The position numbers were made by a program, and so were the translations under genes. The notes beneath the pieces were generated by a model. That model was given only the letters and a program-made list of their open reading frames with translations, searched no databases and was not told the origin of the DNA. A stretch of DNA of 64,000 nt from Gammaproteobacteria bacterium (lineage in GTDB: Bacteria; Pseudomonadota; Gammaproteobacteria; Pseudomonadales; Azotimanducaceae): positions 36,870 to 100,869 of the forward strand of contig JAPOVK010000038.1 in NCBI GenBank assembly GCA_026708185.1. The letters run 5' to 3'. Positions 1 through 8,520 of this stretch are shown here, one piece after another (positions within the stretch are counted from its first letter, which is position 1; every line of letters begins with the position of its first letter).

Positions 1-333
1 CGACGCGACTAGGTTGTCCGGCAGGAACGGCGTGTCGGCTGGCGTCGTGAGCACCCACGGGGTGCGCACCTGCGGCAACGCCGAAACGAACCCGCCGAGC
101 GGGCCTTGGCCGGCATGGCGGTCCTCGACGACGGGATGCCCGAAGGCCTCGTAGGCCGGCGTGGCTATTCCGCACGAAAGCAAAAGCGCATCCACTTGCG
201 GCCGTACGCGGTCGATCACGTGCTCGAGAAGCGCCTTGTCGCCAACCGTCAGCAGGGGCTTGTCCACGCCTCCGAGGCGGGTTGCGCGGCCACCGCAAAG
301 GATGATCGCGGTGATCGCGGACCGATGCGCCAC
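1..333 (-). CDS. mobA: Molybdenum cofactor guanylyltransferase MobA, C-terminus cut by window edge
   Basis: MobA transfers GMP from GTP to molybdopterin in the cytoplasm to make the Mo-MGD cofactor. The first ~100 residues are visible. They start at a GTG and carry the nucleotidyltransferase loop ILCGGRATRLGG followed by VDKPLL, then GQGPLGG near residue 75 and TTPADTPF, the signature order of MobA. The GTG lies only 7 bp past the stop of the upstream aminotransferase gene, so the two are probably co-transcribed. The frame stays open to the first base of the window, so the C-terminal part is outside. The start codon is uncertain because no clear ribosome-binding site precedes it; the family call is fairly safe. 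Confidence 0.75.
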   Translation of the reverse strand, partial: MAHRSAITAIILCGGRATRLGGVDKPLLTVGDKALLEHVIDRVRPQVDALLLSCGIATPAYEAFGHPVVEDRHAGQGPLGGFVSALPQVRTPWVLTTPADTPFLPDNLVAS

Positions 334-339
334 GATCGC

Positions 340-1551
340 CTACAACGTTTTCATGGCGGCGTCCACGGCGTCCAGGGTACGGTCGATGTCCGCCTCGGTA
401 TGCGCCAGGGACAAGAACATGTTGTGCCAGGGATGGAAGTAGACGCCGCGCTCGATCAAGGCGCTGCAGAACGCGCTGCCCCGCTCGCCCTTGGCGTCGT
501 CCTCGAACATGATGGTCGGCATCTGCGGCGGACCGCTCTGGCGCACGCGTTGCTGGTGCAGTTCGGCGATTTCGTCGATGCCCTGGCGCAGCCGCTCGCC
601 GAGCGCCTCCAGGCGCGTTGGCGCGTCTTCCTCGGTGAGGATTTCAAGCGTTTCCAGCGCGGCGGCCATAGGCGCGGCTTGGTACCAGTAGGAACCGGTC
701 ACGAAGACCGATGCCATGGCGTCGCGGTAGCGGTCGCTGCCGAGCGTGGCGGCCAGGGCCTCTCCGTTCGCCAGGGCCTTGCCCCAGGCGGAAAGGTCGG
801 GGCGGATGCCGAGCAGCGACCACGAGGCATCCAAGCTCAGCCGGAACCCAGCGCGCACGTCGTCGAGGATCAGCGCGGCATCGAGTTCGTCGCACAGTCT
901 CCGCACAGTCGCAGCGAACTGCGGATCGACCAGTTCCTGGTGATAGCCGGCGTCGTGCCGGAAGGCCGATACCATGATGCCGGCGAGATCGTCGGCCGAG
1001 GCCCGCGCAGCCTGCTCGACATTGGCGGCGTCGTTGTAGTCGTAGGTCGGGAAGGCATCGTGTTCTCCGGCGGGCGCTCCCGGCGCGCGCCGGTTGGCCC
1101 ACGGTTGCGAACCGTGGTACGCGCCGTTGGCGACGAGCACCTTCGACTTCCCGGCGTAGGCGCGGGCGGCCATGATGCACGTGGTCGTGGCATCGTTGCC
1201 GTTCTTCGAAAACACCGCCCAATCGGCGTGCAAGACCATGCCGACAAGCCTTTCGGCGAGTTCGACGATGGTCTCGGTGGGCCCGTTGCCGATGTCCATC
1301 GCGGCGCGCTGCGCGGCCGCGCGGGCGTCCACGCGTGGGTTTCCGTAACCGACGATCATCGGCCCGTAACTGCACACGTAGTCGATGTACTCCCGGCCAT
1401 CGGCATCCCAGAGGCGTGCGCCTTCGGCGCGGGAGAAGAACTGGGGATAGCCGGCGGGCATGCGCGGGCCGATGGCCATGTGCCCGTACATGCCGTTGGG
1501 GATTGTGCGCGCGGCGCGTTGGCGAAGCGCCGAGTCGTTGGCGTTTTTCAT
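340..1551 (-). CDS. Class-III PLP aminotransferase, glutamate-1-semialdehyde aminomutase-like
   Basis: The 403-aa protein belongs to the fold-type I, class-III aminotransferase family (GSAM/HemL-like). It has an N-terminal LWDADGREYIDY element, a KNGNDATTTCIMAARA cofactor-phosphate region near residue 116, the Asp of ILDDVRAGFR near 229, and the presumptive PLP lysine in SAWGKALANG near residue 258. HemL itself is ~430 aa and normally sits elsewhere, so this is more likely a paralogue acting on another amino compound; the substrate cannot be read from the sequence. The ATG at 1551 begins MKNANDS; the longer open frame upstream has no coding look. The gene is followed closely by mobA. Confidence 0.8.
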   Translation of the reverse strand: MKNANDSALRQRAARTIPNGMYGHMAIGPRMPAGYPQFFSRAEGARLWDADGREYIDYVCSYGPMIVGYGNPRVDARAAAQRAAMDIGNGPTETIVELAERLVGMVLHADWAVFSKNGNDATTTCIMAARAYAGKSKVLVANGAYHGSQPWANRRAPGAPAGEHDAFPTYDYNDAANVEQAARASADDLAGIMVSAFRHDAGYHQELVDPQFAATVRRLCDELDAALILDDVRAGFRLSLDASWSLLGIRPDLSAWGKALANGEALAATLGSDRYRDAMASVFVTGSYWYQAAPMAAALETLEILTEEDAPTRLEALGERLRQGIDEIAELHQQRVRQSGPPQMPTIMFEDDAKGERGSAFCSALIERGVYFHPWHNMFLSLAHTEADIDRTLDAVDAAMKTL

Positions 1552-1830
1552 TCCGCGATCCACAGTGGCCGAAGCGCCAAGTATCTGCCAACGGCGACGG
1601 CAATGGCGACTTGGTGGTGCGAGCTCCAACGTGCCGAGGCGGCCGGCCTTGGGCCGGCGGGCGACGCCGGGGCCGAGCGAACGCGAGGTACCGGACACGG
1701 CTATGGGGCGCTTCATCGGCCCAAAACTTGCCGATCGGGAACAGCAGGCCTGATCTGCAGGTTGCGCTAGTGGCCACGCGCAGCAACTCCGCGCGCTGGT
1801 GGCCCCACCGTTTCGCTTGGCGTAGCGCCG

Positions 1831-3093
1831 CTATTTCATCCGATAGCGGATCGGCAAGCTCTTGAGGCCGCCCACGAAGGTCGCTTCCTTGAACCGCGGT
1901 TCGCCCGCGAGTTCAACGGTCTCGACCCGTCGCAGCAGTTCCCGGTAGAAGGCCGCAATCTCCATGCGCGCCAGGTGCTGTCCGAGGCAGACGTGCGCGC
2001 CGTAGCCGAAAGCCAGGTGCTTCGCTTCCTGGCGGTCGACGCGGAACTCGAACGGTGCGTCGAACACCGCCTCGTCCCGGTTCGCCGAGGGATACCACAG
2101 TGCGCAGGACTCGCCGGCGGCGATTTCCTGACCGCCGACCTCGCAATCCGCGGTCGCCGTGCGCATGAACTGGCGCACCGGCGTTACCCAGCGGATCATC
2201 TCGTCGACCGCGTATGCCATGTAGCGCTCGGGATTGGCACTGAGCTTGGCCCACTGGTCCGGGTTCTGGACCAGGGCCAGCAGCCCGCCGGCGGTCGTGG
2301 CGCTGGTCGTATCGTGACCGGCGGTGGCGATCAGGATGTAGTAGGCGTTGGTCTCGTGGACCGGCAACGGCTCGCCGTCGATCGTAGCGTTGGCGATGAC
2401 GCTGGCGATGTCGTCGGTCGGTCGCGCGCGACGCTCCGCGCTCAACGCCTGGAAGTAGGCGTCGAAGTCGGCGACCACCTCCATGAGCGCCGTGTTTTCG
2501 AACGACCTTGCGACATCCGGATCCGAGCTGCCGAAGAGCTCCTGGGTGAGCTTCATCATGCGCGGCTCGTCGCTCGCCGGGATGCCGAGGATCGACATGA
2601 TGACGCGTAGCGGATACCACGTGGCGACGTCCTTCACGAAGTCGCACTCGCCGCCAAAGTCCGCCAACCGGTCGACGTAGTCCTTCGCCAGTTCGTCGAT
2701 GCGCCCGGCGAGCTTGCGCAGGTTCGAGCCGAGGAACCAGGGCTGCGCCAGGGCGCGGTACGCCTTGTGGTCCGGATCGTCCATCTCCACGAGCGACCTG
2801 ACCAGGTGGCGCCGACCGGTCATGTGCTGAACCAGCGCATCGAAAACCTTCGGCCCGAGGATGGGTCGCGGGTCGTTGATGAACAGCCGCTTGTCGCCCT
2901 CGACGGCTAGGATGTCGGCGTGCCGCGTGATCGACCAGAACGGTTCGAAGCCGTCCGGTTCCATGCGGCGCACTGGGTCGTTGGCGCGCAGCCAAGCGAA
3001 CTGCGCATGCAACCACTCCTCGTCGGCCCACTGGCGGGGCTTGACGATGGCCTGGTCGATTTCGGGCGACGTCGTCGCCACCGCGTAGGTCAT
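1831..3093 (-). CDS. Cytochrome P450 monooxygenase
   Basis: A soluble bacterial P450 of 420 aa. The I-helix oxygen-activation motif reads ATAGHDTTS near residue 240, the K-helix ExxR is DEMIRW, and the haem loop is FGYGAHVCLGQHL with the thiolate Cys near residue 369. There is no N-terminal membrane anchor, as expected for bacterial enzymes that take electrons from a ferredoxin. It starts 5 bp after the stop of the enoyl-CoA hydratase gene, so the two form an operon. The P450 may oxidise a lipid, sterol or terpene chain that the hydratase helps degrade; CYP125/CYP142-like steroid or linalool-type enzymes have this general architecture. The substrate is inference only. Confidence 0.9.
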   Translation of the reverse strand: MTYAVATTSPEIDQAIVKPRQWADEEWLHAQFAWLRANDPVRRMEPDGFEPFWSITRHADILAVEGDKRLFINDPRPILGPKVFDALVQHMTGRRHLVRSLVEMDDPDHKAYRALAQPWFLGSNLRKLAGRIDELAKDYVDRLADFGGECDFVKDVATWYPLRVIMSILGIPASDEPRMMKLTQELFGSSDPDVARSFENTALMEVVADFDAYFQALSAERRARPTDDIASVIANATIDGEPLPVHETNAYYILIATAGHDTTSATTAGGLLALVQNPDQWAKLSANPERYMAYAVDEMIRWVTPVRQFMRTATADCEVGGQEIAAGESCALWYPSANRDEAVFDAPFEFRVDRQEAKHLAFGYGAHVCLGQHLARMEIAAFYRELLRRVETVELAGEPRFKEATFVGGLKSLPIRYRMK

Positions 3094-3098
3094 CGTCG

Positions 3099-4031
3099 CT
3101 ACCGACTGTAGTCGGCGTCGCCCGGCTTCGACTGGCCTTCCGTGCCGGCGATCGGCCGGCTCTTCGGTGCCGAGGCGTAGGCGCCGCGGAAGTCCTCGAA
3201 CGGACCGTCGCGCCACTCGAGGGCCGCCTTGAGCCCAAACTCGCGTACCCGGCGGCCGAACTCGCCGGCGGCGGGGCGGTGCTTGGACATGGCCTCAACG
3301 TCCGTCCCGGACATCAAGCCCGTGCGGATGCCCATGATCTCGTATTGGCGGTTGACGGCCCGCTTGTTGTAGTTCAACTGGTCGTTGTCGATGTGGCCCA
3401 AGCGTCGCGCGAAGCGGATGGTGAACTCCTCGAGTTCGTCCTTCGGCTTGGCGTAGGTGGCCCAGCCGAAGTCCGCCATCTCCTGGCCGCTGAACCAGTC
3501 GCCCGTGTAGGCGAATGCGCGGGCCTTTCCAGGCGGCAGGAACCAGGGCGCCCACATCATGTCCATGGTGCCCATGGCGCGAACCGGCGGATACCCGACC
3601 CGCGCATCGTCGGCGATCATGCGCATATCGCACATCGACGAGAGTTCCGTCGCGCCCGCCAGGCACCAGCCGTGGATCTGTGCTATGACGGGTTTGGCGA
3701 GTTCCCAGATCTGCCAATGGCCCATGAGCGCGTGGCGCGACCAGTCATAGTGCTGAGGATGGGTCGTGCCAACGTCGGGCATGTTGGACCGGTCGCTGAC
3801 GTAGTCGCTCTGCTCGTCGGGATTCGGTGCCAGGTCGTAACCGGCGGAGAAGGCTCGCCCGGCACCCTTGAGGATGATCACGCCGATCGCCGGATCCGCC
3901 TCGGCTTCCTTCATCGCGTCGTAGACCTCGCCCCGAAGCGCGTGGCTCAAGGCGTTGAGTTTTTCCGGGCGGTTGAGCGTGATGAACGCGAGCCTCTCGT
4001 CGGTTTCGTAGATGATGTTGTTGTAGGTCAT
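3099..4031 (-). CDS. Enoyl-CoA hydratase/isomerase family protein
   Basis: This crotonase-fold protein of 310 aa would act on acyl-CoA thioesters in the cytoplasm. The N-terminal ITLNRPEKLNALS and the first oxyanion-hole strand GAGRAFSAGYDL (near residue 60) are clear. The second oxyanion region is WCLAGATELSSMCDMRMIADD near residue 122. At ~310 aa it is longer than the usual 260, with an extra C-terminal tail ending in GDADYSR. It is the first gene of a two-gene operon with the downstream P450. Hydratase versus isomerase or hydrolase activity cannot be separated by eye. Confidence 0.88.
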   Translation of the reverse strand: MTYNNIIYETDERLAFITLNRPEKLNALSHALRGEVYDAMKEAEADPAIGVIILKGAGRAFSAGYDLAPNPDEQSDYVSDRSNMPDVGTTHPQHYDWSRHALMGHWQIWELAKPVIAQIHGWCLAGATELSSMCDMRMIADDARVGYPPVRAMGTMDMMWAPWFLPPGKARAFAYTGDWFSGQEMADFGWATYAKPKDELEEFTIRFARRLGHIDNDQLNYNKRAVNRQYEIMGIRTGLMSGTDVEAMSKHRPAAGEFGRRVREFGLKAALEWRDGPFEDFRGAYASAPKSRPIAGTEGQSKPGDADYSR

Positions 4032-4510
4032 GGTGTCCCTCTGTCAGGTCGATTTGCCGGTGCGACCTTTGTCGGCCACGCACCCTAGGGTCGCTGGGAA
4101 GCGGGCTATCATACCGCCTGCTGATCCTGAGTCGTGGCTGTCACCGGATGGAAGTTCAACAAGATCGTTACGAGATAGCTATGGGGCGTGCGCTGGCCAG
4201 GAAGCCTTTTGATCTTGGCAGGCCTGAGGGCCGAAAGCCGACTCGAGACGAGCCGTACGGTTGGCCGAGGCACGGTAGCATCGCAACCAAACGATTGCCG
4301 ACGAATGGGCGGTCGCCCGTTGCGGGTCATAGGTAATTCAGCCGGGCGGTCCCGGTGGGCGCCGGTGCGCCGCTAGAGGCGACAACCTGGCCCAACAACG
4401 GGCGAGTACGAAGACATGACCGACCGGGTCATCAGTTACCTCCGGACTGAGTTCGTGTGCTTGACCTACAAGGAGAATGGCGCGAAAGCGTGTGCACACC
4501 CGGCCGCGCG
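4032..4510. other. Gene-free gap between the hydratase operon and the DUF5916 gene
   Basis: About 480 bp with no convincing coding frame; short open frames on both strands lack recognisable protein features. It must contain the promoter of the leftward hydratase-P450 operon near its left end and the terminator of the leftward DUF5916 gene near its right end. A short inverted repeat (ATGACC...GGTCAT) lies near 4414-4430 but is too weak to call as a terminator. Confidence 0.5.
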
Positions 4511-7357
4511 TCAGGATCCGAATCGATAGCGCAGCTTCACCACGAACACGTCGACGACCGGTTCCTGCAAGGCATCGATGAATAGGTCGTCGAACCCTTC
4601 GTACTCGGGGTCGGGGAGATTCGCGCCGCGCGTGTAGACCACGAACAGGTCGGACAGTGGACCAATCTCCCAGCGGTAGCGTAGTTGGGCGGTCAGCCTC
4701 GAAATGGCGAAGTCCTCGTTGTCGACCGGCGCCTCGCGCATGACGAGCTTGCCGCCGCCCTCGGGGATGCTGAAGAACTCGTGCTGCTCGGCCCGGATTC
4801 CCGCCCACTGCGTGGTCATCCGCAGTTGCTGGCGCGCGGTGAGGAACAGGTCGATGGCGATCCTCGGCTGCACGTCGTCGGCGGTGTAGGTCGTGAACTC
4901 CTTGTCGCCGCGGTACACCAACCAGCCGTCGCGGTTCTTGTAACGGAGGTCGAAGTCGACGGTGAAACGGTGGAACGGCGTATACGTGAAGCCGGTATCG
5001 AACAGTGGCGTGGTGCCACCGAGGTCCTCCCGATCGACGCCCAGTGCCAAGGACAGGGCGAAAGGCTTGGCGGAGTCCGTCCCGTACTGGGCTTGGGCGA
5101 AGAATCGGTCGGAGACGCGAAACGCGCCGTTGCCGCGGCTGTTCAGATCGTCCCACCGCTTGGGAAAGTAGTTCAGCATCAGGCGCAGCTGCGAGTTGTC
5201 GCTGAACGTGAACCCGACGCCAGCGAACGCGCCGCTCCGGGTGCGCAGTCCGTCCGTATTCTGCTCGTAGCTGGCGAACAGGGATGTGCGGATGTTTCGA
5301 ATGGAACGCGGCAGTTGCGGCCCGGTGATGTACTGGAAAGTGCCCCACAGCGCGCTGATCGAGTCCGTCCGGCGGATGAACCCGAAGTCGCTGACGTCCA
5401 GGTCCTTGTCGAGGTACTCGAGGGCGAAGCGGTGGAACGAGCCGATGCGCGGCGTGTAGTTGAGGTCCATGTAGACGCCCTCGCCGCGCTTGTCGCCAAC
5501 CTCGCTGGCAATCAACTGTGTGTCCCATTCGATCTTGCCATTGGCGCCGAGCCAATGGGTGTCGATGCCGTGCACGACGGCGGTCTCGTAGGCTTTGTCC
5601 ACCATGGTGCTCATGAAGCCGATGCCGCGCCGCCCGTCGGCCGTGCTGTCCTCGTAGAGCATGCGCACTGCGCCGAAGTTGCGCCCGTCCGCCCGCAGGA
5701 CGGCGTCCTCCCCGTTGCGCGTGCCGCGCCAGACCACCTCGTCCTCGAAAGCACCGAGTACGCCGTAGCGGACCTTGCCGGCCTGGCCGACCACTTTGGC
5801 TGCGCCGAGCAGATCGGTGGGTTTGCTTTGTTCGACCCCGGGCACGTCGATGTCGTCGTCTTCGGGAATCTCGACATGGCGCGCTTTGCCGCCGATCCTG
5901 CGGGTATTGAGGAGTGTGGTCGGCTCCCGGAAGAACGTCTGCGGCGAGCGTCGCGCCCCTTGGCCCTGCGGTCCGGACTGCGACGATTGCGGATTCGCGC
6001 GCGGCGAGGTGATGAAGGTCTCGCCGCCTTCCAGGAAGAACAGGCGCTTCTCCGGGAAGTAGGTCTCGAAGGCCGTCAGGTTGACCACCACGTCGTCGGA
6101 CTCCACCGCGCCGAAATCCGGATTCACCGTGGCCGTGACCTGGGTGTTGGTGGAAGGCCGCCACAGCACGTCGATGCCCGCTTTGGCCTTGTTTTCGTCG
6201 TGGATCGCGTCGGCCGTCCCCGAGGTATAGGGGAACACGGCCCATTGCTTTGCTGGACTCACGTCGGCAACGCCCATCGGCTTCAGCGCCGACATGAAGC
6301 GCGGCGAGGTGAACGGCAGCACGGGCCAACTGTAGCGTTCGTCCATGTGCGCGACTTTGCGGTCCACCCAGAATCCGAGCGTGCGATCGCCCGCGTTGGT
6401 CGGCATGGACATCATCGACCAGGGCAGGTACATCTCGACGCTCCAGCCGTCCTCGGTGACTGCGGACGCGCCGCGCCAGGGCCCGTCCCATTCGCGCGAG
6501 AACGACCGCTCGGCGGCCACCTTGCCATCGGCCAGCGACCCGCCCAGCGCGACGGTGAACCAGTAGCCGTAAAGCCCCTCGCCGGAGGTGTCCAGGGTGA
6601 TGCCATAGCTGTCGCGATTGATGTACTGATCGCGAGACGACAGGCGCGTCACCAGCGTCTCGGGCGGCTGCTGCATCACCGCCGACACGTAGAGACCGTT
6701 GGCGGTGTAGATGAACCGCGACGCCGTGGTAAAAGTCGGCTCGGCGAGGGTCTCGGGCTCCATCACGCGCATGTTGTCGTACGCCGGCGCCTGGGCCCAT
6801 GCCACTTCGTCCACGCGCCCGTCGATGACGATGTTGGGTTCGTCCATGCGCGTGCCGGCGATGACCGGTGCCGAGTCGTCCGTGATCGTTGCCGCGACGG
6901 ACGCCTCGTCGGACGGCGGCTCGGCTTGCTCGACCACGACCGGCATCGACGGTTCGGGCGCGGGATCCGCTGCGCGCTGGGTCGGCGGGATGGGCTCGGC
7001 TACGATGGCTGCGGGGGATTCGTCGGCCTGCGCGAACCAGGCGTCCCGCCCGCGCTCCGCGGCATGCGCAATCAGGCGGCGGGCGGCGGCCTCGGGCAAC
7101 GACAGCGAGACCACGCGGTGGAAGGTCGCCGCGTCAACGCGGGCGGCGGCGACGGTCAGTTCGACGCCGAGTTCTTGTCCAATGGTCTCCGCTTGCCGTT
7201 CGGCGGCCCCCGGGTTCAGATAGCTGCCGAAGACGACGATGCCGTGCGTCGGTGTCGACGGCGCGCCTACCGCAAACGACGCGAAGAGGAACGGGAGAAG
7301 CGTGGCGACGAAGCGACGGAGAACGCGTGCGGACAAATCGAGGCAATTGCGCGGCAC
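4511..7357 (-). CDS. Exported DUF5916 outer-membrane beta-barrel protein with CBM9-like and SPOR-like domains
   Basis: The protein is about 948 aa. After a signal sequence (hydrophobic stretch ATLLPFLFASFAVGA) comes an ~80-aa SPOR-like segment (GIVVFGSYLNPGAAERQA). A proline/acid-rich linker leads to a family-9 carbohydrate-binding-like domain starting at NIVIDGRVDEVAW. The rest matches the DUF5916 barrel: ATVNPDFGAVESDDVVVNL, FFLEGGETF, and a final strand ending VKLRYRFGS, typical of outer-membrane proteins. The function of DUF5916 proteins is not established. The open frame extends to 7825, but that would cover rubredoxin and the SDR start. I place the start at the GTG at 7357, just before the signal peptide; GTG 7375 or TTG 7336 are alternatives. 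Confidence 0.8.
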   Translation of the reverse strand: MPRNCLDLSARVLRRFVATLLPFLFASFAVGAPSTPTHGIVVFGSYLNPGAAERQAETIGQELGVELTVAAARVDAATFHRVVSLSLPEAAARRLIAHAAERGRDAWFAQADESPAAIVAEPIPPTQRAADPAPEPSMPVVVEQAEPPSDEASVAATITDDSAPVIAGTRMDEPNIVIDGRVDEVAWAQAPAYDNMRVMEPETLAEPTFTTASRFIYTANGLYVSAVMQQPPETLVTRLSSRDQYINRDSYGITLDTSGEGLYGYWFTVALGGSLADGKVAAERSFSREWDGPWRGASAVTEDGWSVEMYLPWSMMSMPTNAGDRTLGFWVDRKVAHMDERYSWPVLPFTSPRFMSALKPMGVADVSPAKQWAVFPYTSGTADAIHDENKAKAGIDVLWRPSTNTQVTATVNPDFGAVESDDVVVNLTAFETYFPEKRLFFLEGGETFITSPRANPQSSQSGPQGQGARRSPQTFFREPTTLLNTRRIGGKARHVEIPEDDDIDVPGVEQSKPTDLLGAAKVVGQAGKVRYGVLGAFEDEVVWRGTRNGEDAVLRADGRNFGAVRMLYEDSTADGRRGIGFMSTMVDKAYETAVVHGIDTHWLGANGKIEWDTQLIASEVGDKRGEGVYMDLNYTPRIGSFHRFALEYLDKDLDVSDFGFIRRTDSISALWGTFQYITGPQLPRSIRNIRTSLFASYEQNTDGLRTRSGAFAGVGFTFSDNSQLRLMLNYFPKRWDDLNSRGNGAFRVSDRFFAQAQYGTDSAKPFALSLALGVDREDLGGTTPLFDTGFTYTPFHRFTVDFDLRYKNRDGWLVYRGDKEFTTYTADDVQPRIAIDLFLTARQQLRMTTQWAGIRAEQHEFFSIPEGGGKLVMREAPVDNEDFAISRLTAQLRYRWEIGPLSDLFVVYTRGANLPDPEYEGFDDLFIDALQEPVVDVFVVKLRYRFGS

Positions 7358-7459
7358 AATCTGGCATCTTATCACTTTCCGACTGTGGGCCGACCGGCTA
7401 CGCGGATTGAAAGGGCACGGACCTGTGCCAAAACGAGATTTTGTGGGGAGATTCACGAC

Positions 7460-7624
7460 ATGAGGAAATGGCAGTGCATGACCTGCGGGTTCATCTACGA
7501 CGAGGCCGAGGGCTTGCCGGACGAGGGCATCGCGGCAGGCACGCGCTGGGACGACGTCCCGGAGGACTGGGTGTGCCCGGAGTGCGCGACGCCGAAGTCC
7601 GACTTCGAGATGGTCGAGATCTGA
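7460..7624 (+). CDS. Rubredoxin
   Basis: A 54-aa electron carrier with one Fe bound by four Cys: CMTCG at residues 6-9 and CPECA near 39-42, with the family's YDEAEG and DWVCPEC patterns. Full length for a rubredoxin. The ATG is preceded by GGGGAG at 7445-7450. It is divergent from the DUF5916 gene and ~50 bp upstream of an SDR. Rubredoxins pass electrons to monooxygenases or peroxide-reducing enzymes; the partner is not evident here, although a P450 lies 4 kb away on the other strand. Confidence 0.95.
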   Translation: MRKWQCMTCGFIYDEAEGLPDEGIAAGTRWDDVPEDWVCPECATPKSDFEMVEI

Positions 7625-7654
7625 GCCGACTGGCGTGCCGAAGGAGGTGATAGC

Positions 7655-7684
7655 ATGACCCGAAAGGGAGGGCGACATGAGTGA
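7655..7684 (+). CDS. Nine-codon leader ORF overlapping the SDR start
   Basis: A near-perfect Shine-Dalgarno sequence (AAGGAGGTGAT, 7641-7651) sits 3 nt before an ATG that opens a nine-codon frame (MTRKGGRHE) ending in TGA at 7682-7684. The SDR start codon at 7677 lies inside it in another frame, and the SDR has its own weaker GGGAGG. This layout fits translational coupling: ribosomes loading at the strong site terminate just past the SDR start. Whether the peptide is made is inference; the strong site might also serve the SDR with unusually long spacing. Confidence 0.35.
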   Translation: MTRKGGRHE

Positions 7685-8492
7685 TTTGACCGGGAAGGTG
7701 GCGATCGTCACCGGCTCGTCGCGGGGGATCGGCGAAGCGATCGCGCGGCGTTTCGCGAACGCGGGCGCCAAGGTGGTCGTGACCGCCCGTACGGTGGAGG
7801 TCCGCGACGAACGTCTGCCGGGCACCGTGCACAGCGTCGCGGCGGCGATTCGGGAGGCTGGCGGCGAGGCCCAGGCCGTCGCGGCGAACCTGCAGAAGAA
7901 GCCGGAGCGCGAGCAACTTGTCGCAGCCGCCCTCGACGCCTACGGCCAAGTGGATATCCTGGTCAACAATGCCGCGATCCTGGTACCGGGCGCGACGGTG
8001 GACTTTCCCGAACGCTACTTCGACCGGATGTTCGAGATCCTGGTCAAGGCGCCGCACCACCTCTGCCAACTCACCTTGCCAGGGATGATCGAACGCGGCG
8101 GCGGCTCCGTCCTGAACATCTCGTCGCGCGCGGCCATCCACCCCAAGGTGGGCCAGCGGTCCTACGACGGCGCCGTCTACGGCATGACCAAGGCGGCCAT
8201 CGAACGCTTCACCACCGGGCTCGCGGCCGAGATGTACGACAACGGCATCTCGGTGAACGCCTTGTCCCCGGACAAGGTCGTTGCGACACCGGGGCAGATG
8301 TTCGGCCGCCGGTACACCCAGGAGATGCTCGACGCAGCCGAACCCGTGGAGGCCATGGCGGAGGCTGCGCTCGCCCTCGTGACGGGCGATCCGCGCGAGC
8401 GCACGGGCGGCATCCGCTATTCAACCGAGGTCCTCGAGGCGTACGGCCTTGAGCCGGCGGATGTGGGCATGGAGGCGCCGAAGCCCAACTGA
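7677..8492 (+). CDS. Short-chain dehydrogenase/reductase
   Basis: A classical SDR of 271 aa for NAD(P)-dependent oxidation or reduction. The Rossmann motif TGSSRGIGEA lies at residues 12-21, NNAA near 97, the catalytic Ser in ISSRAAI near 144, and the YGMTK (YxxxK) motif near 168. The ATG at 7677 follows GGGAGGGCGAC. The C-terminal region with TGGIRYSTEVLEAYG resembles SDRs annotated in hydroxysteroid or fatty-acid metabolism of environmental proteobacteria. The substrate is unknown. The next gene starts 28 bp downstream, so co-transcription with the transporter is likely. Confidence 0.9.
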   Translation: MSDLTGKVAIVTGSSRGIGEAIARRFANAGAKVVVTARTVEVRDERLPGTVHSVAAAIREAGGEAQAVAANLQKKPEREQLVAAALDAYGQVDILVNNAAILVPGATVDFPERYFDRMFEILVKAPHHLCQLTLPGMIERGGGSVLNISSRAAIHPKVGQRSYDGAVYGMTKAAIERFTTGLAAEMYDNGISVNALSPDKVVATPGQMFGRRYTQEMLDAAEPVEAMAEAALALVTGDPRERTGGIRYSTEVLEAYGLEPADVGMEAPKPN

Positions 8493-8520
8493 CCGCGCTG
8501 CCGTACCCTAAGGACCGTCG

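Noticed and set aside
106..1770. 554-aa plus-strand frame over the aminotransferase
   Set aside because: Antisense shadow of the aminotransferase gene; no motifs.
4109..4330. 73-aa minus-strand frame in the 4.0-4.5 kb gap
   Set aside because: No ribosome-binding site, no family features, and basic random-like composition.
4338..6800. 820-aa minus-strand frame overlapping the DUF5916 gene
   Set aside because: Arg/His-rich out-of-frame shadow; the DUF5916 frame has recognisable domains.
4685..7624. 979-aa plus-strand frame ending in rubredoxin
   Set aside because: Only the last 54 residues are real. The rest is antisense to the DUF5916 gene, and rubredoxin has its own ribosome-binding site.
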